A program made the position numbers and the translations under genes. A stretch of DNA of 64,000 nt, taken from contig NZ_CP117709.1 of assembly GCF_028622875.1 (NCBI RefSeq), forward strand, positions 3,038,001 through 3,102,000, written 5' to 3'. The notes under the pieces were generated by a model that did no database searches, was not told the DNA's origin, and saw only the letters and a program-made list of their open reading frames with translations. The DNA is from Streptomyces sp. MMBL 11-1. GTDB taxonomy: Bacteria > Actinomycetota > Actinomycetes > Streptomycetales > Streptomycetaceae. Below are positions 60,108-64,000 of the stretch, piece by piece (within the stretch, counting starts at the first letter, position 1; every line of letters starts with the position of its first letter).

Positions 60108-60896
60108 TCAGCTGTCGAGAGACTCCCAGAGCGCAATGAGCTCACGGGCGACCGGATCGGCGCCCGCAGCCAGGATCGGGGACTGCGTGGTGTAGGCGCC
60201 CCCGCCCGCTCCCAGCACCGCGCCGCCCCTCTCCCGCACCAGGGCGACGCCCGCCGCCACGTCCCAGGGGCCCGGGCCGAGGCAGACGCAGGCGTCCAGC
60301 CAGCCCTCCGCCACCCCCACCAGATCCAGGCTCATCGCACCTTGCAGTCTGATCCGGTGGGCCATGTCGTACAGCCGGCCGATGAGCCGGGCGGAGCGTG
60401 GACGGCCGGACCCCGTTCCCGACAGGCCGACCACCGCCGCGGAGAGACTGCGGCTGCCCCGCGTACCTTCGGCCTTCGCTCCACCGGCGCCCGTAGTCCA
60501 GCGTCGGCCGAGAGCGGGGGCGTGCACCACACCGAGCACCGGCGTCCCGTCCACCACACAGGCGAGCGACACGGCGTACCCGGGGGCTCCTCGGGTGAAG
60601 TTCATCGTGCCGTCGATGGGGTCCAGCAGCCAGCACGTACCGGGTACCGGGCCCGGGCTTGCCGATTCCTCCCCGACGACGGGGATATCCGGAGTGCGGT
60701 CCACGAGAACGCGGGTCATCCGCCGCTCCACCTCGATGTCGGCATCGGTGACCTCCTCCCCCGAAGACTTGAACCGCCTGTGCGTCCAGAGCCCGCCCGA
60801 CCCCTCCCCGGCCAGCCACTCCACCCCGGCGTCCACGGCATCCTCGGCGAAGCGGTGGAGGGTGGCCGCGTCATACAGCGTGTGCCGGGGACTCAC
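60108..60896 (-). CDS. Inositol monophosphatase-like phosphatase
   Basis: A 262-residue magnesium-dependent phosphatase of the IMPase/CysQ/FBPase superfamily. Metal-binding motifs are intact: VVGEES (Glu), [15 protein letters not shown] (about 83-97) and [14 protein letters not shown] (about 203-216). Possible substrates are inositol phosphates, histidinol phosphate, or 3'-phosphoadenosine nucleotides. The GTG start overlaps the preceding 2H-phosphoesterase stop by 4 nt (GTGA). Last gene of a four-gene coupled operon, about 200 bp from the ADP-ribosylglycohydrolase gene start. Confidence 0.9.
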   Translation of the reverse strand: MSPRHTLYDAATLHRFAEDAVDAGVEWLAGEGSGGLWTHRRFKSSGEEVTDADIEVERRMTRVLVDRTPDIPVVGEESASPGPVPGTCWLLDPIDGTMNFTRGAPGYAVSLACVVDGTPVLGVVHAPALGRRWTTGAGGAKAEGTRGSRSLSAAVVGLSGTGSGRPRSARLIGRLYDMAHRIRLQGAMSLDLVGVAEGWLDACVCLGPGPWDVAAGVALVRERGGAVLGAGGGAYTTQSPILAAGADPVARELIALWESLDS

Positions 60897-61519
60897 AGGG
60901 CGGCGACCGGTCGCTCTGCCAACTTCTCCGCATGGGCGCCGTGCTCTCCCATCGTGTAGAAGCTGAGCCGGTCGAAGGTCCACTCCTCGGGCACGCGGGT
61001 GCGCTCCGGTGCGGTCCGTACGAGTTCGAGCGCGGTGGCCTCGTCGGTCCGCCCGAGGGTGATGTGGGGTGCGTAGGCGTCGCCGGTGTAGCGGTAGCCG
61101 TACCGGGCGAAGCTGACACGTTCGGACTCCGTGAACCTGGAGGTGTCCTTCGAGGTGTCGAACGCCTGCCGGTCGAGGCGGGGGGCAAGTCCGTCGAGGA
61201 CGACTTCCTGGACCTTCTCCAGCAGCGCGGGCCGTTCGACGGCCATGAACAGCCAGCCGGTCGGCTGGTACACGATGCCGACGGACGCGAGCGACAGCTG
61301 CCCGGGCAGGCTCACGGACGCTCCGATCCTCGCCAGTTCCCGCTCGGGGTCCAGATCGTCTTCGAAAGGTCCCTGGAAAACGGTCAGATGGGGCAGGTTG
61401 CCGTCCTCGCTCAGTGGCGGTTGCAGCGGGACGTCACCGCCCAGACTCTCTTGCAGCAGGATGGCAGCGCGTGTGTGGTCCGCGCGGGGAAGCAGGGCGA
61501 CGCCGAGCCACCTGGTCAT
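60893..61519 (-). CDS. 2H phosphoesterase (2'-5' RNA ligase / cyclic phosphodiesterase-like)
   Basis: A 208-residue protein of the LigT-like 2H superfamily. It carries the two catalytic H-x-T motifs, PHLTVF (about 43) and PHITLG (about 150). A connecting [20 protein letters not shown] segment precedes the second. Such enzymes open 2',3'-cyclic phosphates or act on 2'-5' linkages of RNA and nucleotides. ATG/GTG spacing to neighbours: it overlaps the PfkB stop and the IMPase start by 4 nt each, so all three should be co-translated. Confidence 0.8.
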   Translation of the reverse strand: MTRWLGVALLPRADHTRAAILLQESLGGDVPLQPPLSEDGNLPHLTVFQGPFEDDLDPERELARIGASVSLPGQLSLASVGIVYQPTGWLFMAVERPALLEKVQEVVLDGLAPRLDRQAFDTSKDTSRFTESERVSFARYGYRYTGDAYAPHITLGRTDEATALELVRTAPERTRVPEEWTFDRLSFYTMGEHGAHAEKLAERPVAAL

Positions 61520-62379
61520 GGATGAGCTCCTATCTTTGTGATCACGTGCAACGCGGCATCAAGGCCTCTGCGCATGCATACGGACGGCGGCTCGCCGAAC
61601 AGCCAGCCGGCGATGACCCCGGCGTTGAAGGCGTCACCGCCCCCGGTACGGTCCACGGGCTCCACGGCCGTCGTCGGTTCGCGCACCAGCGCACCGGATG
61701 GTGCGGCCCAGAGGGCGCCCTCGGCACCCTGCGTCAGAATCACCTCTCCCGACAGCCGCTCCGCGTAGCGCAGGGCGGTACCGGCGGCGTCCCCCGGCAG
61801 GGCACGGGGAAGCCGGCCCGCCTCGTCGGTGTTCATCAGGTTCAGCCCCGGCCCCTCCGCCAGTTCGCTCATGTCCCTGCCGTTCCATTCGACGGAGACG
61901 GTACGGCCGGTCCGGCGTGCGAGACCCACGACACGGCCGAGCTCGGGCGTGGGCACTCCAACGACGTGGACATGGTCCACGCCCACCACGTCCGCCTCCG
62001 TCACTGCTCGGAACGCCTGCTCGCGGTCGGCACCGGCAAACGTCATCATCCGTTTTCCGGTCCCGGACGAGATCACGATGGCCATACTTGTCCGCAAGGA
62101 GGTGTCCACGCGCATCAGCGCCGTGTCCACTCCTCCGTCCCGCAGATCGTCCAGGCACAGGCGGCCCAGCGCATCGTCCCCCACCGCTGACGCCAGCCTC
62201 ACCTCGCAGCCCTGACGGGCCAGCCCCAGCGCCGTGTTCGCCGCCGACCCACCGGGACGCGCCGCGCAGGCCTCGCCCCGGACCTTCTCGTGCTCCTGAG
62301 GGAAGTCCTCCGCCTGCACGATGATGTCGAAATTGGTCCCGCCCAGTACCAGGACACGTTTCTCGCCGGTCACGGTCAC
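61516..62379 (-). CDS. PfkB/ribokinase-family sugar or nucleoside kinase
   Basis: A 287-residue kinase. The N-terminal glycine signature GGSAANTALGLARQG (about 43-57) and the C-terminal catalytic DRTGGGDAFNAGVIAGWL (about 243-260, base Asp in GGGDAF) are intact. The family phosphorylates sugars, nucleosides or similar alcohols with ATP. The lid region differs enough that the substrate is not predictable. GTG 62379 overlaps the stop of the upstream DUF4145 gene by 4 nt. Confidence 0.9.
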   Translation of the reverse strand: MTVTGEKRVLVLGGTNFDIIVQAEDFPQEHEKVRGEACAARPGGSAANTALGLARQGCEVRLASAVGDDALGRLCLDDLRDGGVDTALMRVDTSLRTSMAIVISSGTGKRMMTFAGADREQAFRAVTEADVVGVDHVHVVGVPTPELGRVVGLARRTGRTVSVEWNGRDMSELAEGPGLNLMNTDEAGRLPRALPGDAAGTALRYAERLSGEVILTQGAEGALWAAPSGALVREPTTAVEPVDRTGGGDAFNAGVIAGWLFGEPPSVCMRRGLDAALHVITKIGAHP

Positions 62380-63641
62380 GGGTCTCCCAGACGGTAGCTC
62401 TCGAACAGGACGTGGCGCACCAGCCGCTCCCGGCTGGCCCGGGTGCTCTGGAGAGGGAAGGAGGCGTGTGCGATCAACTCATCGACGGTGGCCTCCAAGC
62501 GGTCGGCGTCGGCACCCATGTCGTGGAAACGGCGCATCAGTTCACGGAAAAGGTCGTTCGGCCGGAAACCGATCGACGACAGCCAGGCGCGGTTCGCGAT
62601 GAGTACATTGGCGGCGGCCGACCGTAACCGTGCCTGGACCGGGGCCGGAAGCATGTCGGAGTTCAGCAGCTCGAAGTAGTCGTCCTCGTCCCGGGCATGC
62701 ATCCGGAGGTTCTGTCCGCCGACGGCCAGGACGTCCCGGTTCAGATGGAAGAGTTCAAGACCGAGGTGATGCGGCACGTCGAGGATCCGTACCCCTCTCT
62801 CCCGTAGCCCGGCCTCGTCCGTGGAGAAGGCGGTGAGGACGTTGGCGAACATGTCGCTGTACCTGGGTACGGCGATGACCGCGCCTGCCGGGTCGGCACG
62901 GAATTCCTCCGCTGTCACGCCGCCCCAGCGTCCACCTCGCGCAGCGAGAAGATAGAAGTTCCGGCCCCCCATCGAGTGGCCGAGGCGGCCCACGGAGGCC
63001 ACCCGGTGCCCCAGCTCCCCATCCTCCTCGATCATGCTCAGGAGCCGTTGCTCGTTGTAGATCGCCAGGTCCAGTCGCCCCTCCGCGACCTCCCTGACCA
63101 ACTGGTCCGACCACGGAAGCTGTACACACACCAGGCGGTGGTTGCGTCGGGCCAGCACCTCGTCGAAGCCACATCCCAGAATCAGCGCCTTCACCACGAT
63201 CAGCGTGGAATCGGCCAGGCGGCTCGTCCCGGCCGTGTTCTGCACGGCGGCCAGCGCCTCATGCCCCTCGCTCTCGGCGAACGACGAACTGGTCCGCCCG
63301 TACCAGGCCGCCAGTTGCGTCAGGGCGTTGAGACAGGGCTGTACGTCCTCGGCGGAGATCTCGTCGCCCGAGCCGTCGAGGGCGTGGCTGGCGAAGTTGC
63401 CGTAATTCTGGATCGTGCGGATGGCGAGCACCATCTTGGCCGGTACGACCCCTTTGGCCGTGAGGACCGTGAGCAGGGATTCGAGCGTCGGCTTGGATCC
63501 GATGGCTTCCCTCATGGCCAGGTCCAGGAGGATCGCCTCCGCCGCACGCCGTGCCGTGCTGAGGAAAACCTCGGGATCCGATTCGGCATAGCGCAGGGCC
63601 TTCTTGTAGAGCCGGAGAGACTCGCCCTCGTTGACCGTCAC
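62376..63641 (-). CDS. DUF4145 (HEPN-like) fused to a solute-binding-protein-like domain
   Basis: A 421-residue soluble protein; GTG 63641 with AGGAC about 9 nt upstream. The N-terminal ~110 residues match DUF4145: STARRAAEAILLDLAMREAI, then RTIQNYGNFASHAL with the conserved N-x-A-x-H. The remaining ~290 residues resemble an intracellular periplasmic-binding type 2 fold (LPWSDQLVREVAEGRLDLAI, AVIAVPRYSDMFANVLTAF, LELFHLNRDVLAVG). There is no signal peptide, so the ligand would be sensed in the cytoplasm. First gene of the operon with PfkB kinase, 2H phosphoesterase and IMPase. It may be a ligand-sensing regulator or nuclease-like effector (inferred). Confidence 0.65.
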   Translation of the reverse strand: MTVNEGESLRLYKKALRYAESDPEVFLSTARRAAEAILLDLAMREAIGSKPTLESLLTVLTAKGVVPAKMVLAIRTIQNYGNFASHALDGSGDEISAEDVQPCLNALTQLAAWYGRTSSSFAESEGHEALAAVQNTAGTSRLADSTLIVVKALILGCGFDEVLARRNHRLVCVQLPWSDQLVREVAEGRLDLAIYNEQRLLSMIEEDGELGHRVASVGRLGHSMGGRNFYLLAARGGRWGGVTAEEFRADPAGAVIAVPRYSDMFANVLTAFSTDEAGLRERGVRILDVPHHLGLELFHLNRDVLAVGGQNLRMHARDEDDYFELLNSDMLPAPVQARLRSAAANVLIANRAWLSSIGFRPNDLFRELMRRFHDMGADADRLEATVDELIAHASFPLQSTRASRERLVRHVLFESYRLGDP

Positions 63642-63711
63642 GTCGACCGTGTCCTGTTCGGCAGTTTGTACCTGATGTTAACGACTGGGCTCGCGGGCAC
63701 ATCTGTTGATC

Positions 63712-64000
63712 TCAATCGCCGGAGGTGCGGCTCCCGCGCAGCGAGGCGAGGACGAGGCGGCCGTACCGAGTGGTGAAAGCGGCTGCCGTGGCGACGAAAG
63801 CAAGCGCCAGGGCGAGCAGGAGGTGGCGGGGGTCCTCGTCGCCGAGCACCTGCAGGATGCTCAGTGCGGTGCCGAGCGGCAGGCCGAGAATCGTCAGCAC
63901 ACCGAGGGCTCCGGCGATCTGCTGTCCGTCCTGCGTCTGGACGAGCCGGGAGTAGTCGGCGGCCTCGGCGAGGATCTCCTCGAACCGGGCGGGCAGCCGG
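63712..64000 (-). CDS. C-terminal end of a membrane protein (continues past window)
   Basis: A partial reading frame. After a helical, acidic stretch (LPARFEEILAEAADYSRLVQ, then TQDGQQIAGALG), two membrane helices follow (VLTILGLPLGTALSILQVLG and LLLALALAFVATAAAF), ending in a basic tail RGSRTSGD. The long amphipathic helix before a paired-helix end is reminiscent of CorA-like transporters, but the fragment is too short to assign. Its stop lies 70 bp before the operon start codon at 63641, so it may be transcribed through into that operon. Confidence 0.65.
   Translation of the reverse strand, partial: RLPARFEEILAEAADYSRLVQTQDGQQIAGALGVLTILGLPLGTALSILQVLGDEDPRHLLLALALAFVATAAAFTTRYGRLVLASLRGSRTSGD

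Overview
The window is very G+C-rich, with G/C-biased third codon positions, frequent GTG/TTG starts and compact operons. Streptomyces-type genes are present: HrdD sigma factor, SepX, DUF6227, an XRE/DUF397 pair, a streptogrisin-like protease and WYL regulators. Together these point to a Streptomyces (or very close relative) core-chromosome segment. Two tRNA genes are visible. I see no insertion sequence, prophage or CRISPR array.

Layout. 1-3 kb: the end of an ECF sigma factor, a helix-turn-helix protein and a secreted S1 protease. 3.3-7.1 kb: an accessory two-gene unit, a small two-helix membrane protein followed by a large NLR/STAND-like NTPase. Both carry the same short Gly/Asn-rich motif, the arrangement expected of an amyloid-signalling defence pair; it abuts tRNA-Ala(CGC). 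7.5-23 kb: a conserved actinobacterial block running galU-moeA(glp)-moaC-mog-rimJ-sepX on the minus strand, with 5-formyl-THF cyclo-ligase divergent from it. Penicillin acylase, an Na+/H+-type antiporter and an MFS transporter follow, then an FmdB/Ruc-like zinc-ribbon protein behind a CIRCE operator, methylthioadenosine phosphorylase and mscL. 23-29 kb: a tightly overlapping operon for a membrane-bound molybdopterin oxidoreductase with Fe-S and Rieske subunits, whose cofactor could be made by the moa/mog/moe genes upstream.

29-42 kb: peptidase P1, DUF6227, a WYL-regulator/exporter pair sharing a perfect operator, hrdD with a sigma-R type promoter, a questin-oxidase-like protein, a LigB dioxygenase divergent from a MarR regulator, a DHA2 exporter next to a TetR regulator, and an M6-like metalloprotease. 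42-59 kb: acyl-CoA ligase, an ECF sigma relic, an AGCS amino-acid symporter, tRNA-Arg(CCT), an ATP-grasp protein, a large membrane protein, a D,D-carboxypeptidase with a long disordered cytoplasmic tail, GPP34, XRE/DUF397, a decayed SDR gene and an SSS symporter. 59-64 kb: an ADP-ribosylglycohydrolase homologue that has lost its metal ligands, then a four-gene operon (DUF4145/solute-binding-like fusion, PfkB kinase, 2H phosphoesterase, inositol-monophosphatase-like enzyme) joined by 4-nt overlaps. That operon is the second unusual system. The window ends inside a membrane protein gene.
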